From Marinomonas sp. SBI8L (lineage in GTDB: Bacteria; Pseudomonadota; Gammaproteobacteria; Pseudomonadales; Marinomonadaceae), in NCBI RefSeq assembly GCF_001624705.1, contig NZ_JSEO01000014.1:80609-144608 (forward strand): DNA of 64,000 bases, in the 5' to 3' direction. The notes under the pieces were generated by a model, which saw nothing but the letters and a program-made list of their open reading frames with translations, did no database searches and was not told where the DNA came from. The translations under genes were made by a program, and so were the position numbers. Below, one piece after another: positions 63,277 to 64,000 of this stretch (positions are counted from its first letter, which is position 1; each line of letters opens with the position of its first letter).

Positions 63277-64000
63277 ATGTACCATAGAATTACCCCGACT
63301 GACTCAGTTCTGCTAAATGATGCAAATAGAATAGAAGCAGACTTTTCCTCTTTCAATGAAGAAAGTTGGCAAGCAATCACCCCCACAAACCTTTCCCCAG
63401 AACAGGTAAAACAAAAACTGGCTGACGGTGAAATGGTCGCCTTAGCGGACACACCAAACCTACCGCTTTTTTGCTTTATAAAAGGGGACATTGAAGTCAA
63501 TCCTCTGGCAATCTCGCAAGCCAACCAAGATCTTATCAGACGCCTTAATGCGAGGTTCGACGCCAAAGGCAGTGGTGCCTCTTTTAGCGCTCAATCAGCA
63601 CAATCAAATGGCAACTTACATCCGCCAGCCCCTATGGAAGAAAAGGCCCCAGAACCTGTTGTAAAAGACCCTGAGCCAGAAACCAGTAAACCTAAAGTAC
63701 CCGCATCTTTTGGCCAGCCACCTGCCCCCATCATTTTAGAAGTGGTTTATGACGATAAAGAAAAAACGCCAGTCGGCGATGTCCCCTATAAAATTGAGTT
63801 TGATGATCCAGATAAAAAGGTTTTAAAAGGGGCGCTAAACCCTATGGGTTGGGCCTGTGTGGAAGACTGTCCTAACGCCAAAGCCAGCATAAGTTTTGGA
63901 GAAGCCGTCGATAACCAAGCAGAGCTGGATAGCCTTTATGCCGAATTAGAGACTGCACTTGATAATACCATTAACAAAGTCGCTGATTACACGCTAGAGA
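63277..64000 (+). CDS. second copy of the modular effector, 5' part only (cut by window end)
   Basis: 241 codons of an open frame with start MYHRITPTDSVLLNDANRIEADF closely match the first 241 codons of the effector at 33247, also at nucleotide level. They share the leader AATCGCAAGGATGCG before the ATG. Differences cluster at residues 8-18 and 50-62 and around the transthyretin-like segment (KIEFDDPDKKVLKGALN in place of KLVFDDPKQTVLTGSLN). The toxin C-terminus lies outside the window, so it could carry a different toxin domain. Confidence 0.82.
   Translation, partial: MYHRITPTDSVLLNDANRIEADFSSFNEESWQAITPTNLSPEQVKQKLADGEMVALADTPNLPLFCFIKGDIEVNPLAISQANQDLIRRLNARFDAKGSGASFSAQSAQSNGNLHPPAPMEEKAPEPVVKDPEPETSKPKVPASFGQPPAPIILEVVYDDKEKTPVGDVPYKIEFDDPDKKVLKGALNPMGWACVEDCPNAKASISFGEAVDNQAELDSLYAELETALDNTINKVADYTLE

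Noticed and set aside
63231-63566. 111-codon minus-strand frame (and its twin at 33297-33536)
   Set aside because: Both are antisense to the effector 5' region; they resemble each other only because the effector copies do.

Overview
The window looks like a chromosomal segment of a marine gammaproteobacterium, most likely Marinomonas or a close relative among the Oceanospirillales. The reasons are the gene order (cysM-rlmD opposite gacS/barA; lepA-lepB-rnc-era-recO-acpS), the moderate-to-low GC, a GlgC/GlgA pair and several orphan periplasmic solute-binding proteins. The genus is an inference from gene content; no rRNA or tRNA gene is visible.

Layout. 1-10.5 kb is housekeeping: rlmD (cut by the window edge), cysM, a small lipoprotein gene, a gacS/barA sensor-kinase gene broken by one in-frame TAA, then the acpS-recO-era-rnc-lepB-lepA cluster read right to left. 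10.5-14 kb is an AT-rich regulatory stretch with an AraC-type regulator, a DUF4345 membrane protein and a decayed AraC gene. 14-24.5 kb holds a YciC-like membrane protein, riboflavin synthase, a TraB/GumN protein, divergent glgC/glgA, a solute-binding protein, a YHS protein, PBP1b and a Rieske protein. 24.5-24.8 kb has no gene but carries a Fur-box promoter followed by two strong RNA hairpins, a good candidate for an iron-regulated small RNA. 25-32.7 kb is accessory metabolism and regulation (diguanylate cyclase, LysE exporter, AraC, acetyltransferases, Gfo/Idh oxidoreductase, Rof, methyltransferase).

33-38.4 kb is an interbacterial-competition island. A 774-aa modular protein ends in a pesticin-like muramidase domain and overlaps by 4 bp a gene for a secreted four-cysteine protein, probably its immunity protein. 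Next comes a tandem duplicate made only of the toxin C-terminus, a second immunity paralogue and a copied terminator. Direct repeats of a small upstream gene bracket this island. The 5' part of a second, nearly identical effector gene begins at 63277 in the same orientation and runs off the window.

39.3-46.85 kb is a three-gene overlapping operon: a UvrD-type helicase with a Cas4/AddB-like nuclease end, a type III-style (Mod) DNA methyltransferase, and a Res-type helicase/endonuclease. It is most likely an anti-phage restriction system. Near-identical terminator sequences lie on both sides of it.

47-63 kb contains transporters (TauE/SafE, MATE, YhhQ behind a preQ1-I-like leader, ChrA), a lipoprotein with NlpC/P60 hydrolase, more orphan solute-binding proteins, an aldo/keto reductase, a GST, an Ada / C39-like / SigZ operon and an acetyltransferase. 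A family of non-coding inverted-repeat elements (MITE-like) is scattered at 27.3, 49.4, 51.5 and 62.9 kb. One copy appears to be a microhomology-mediated internal deletion of the long form.
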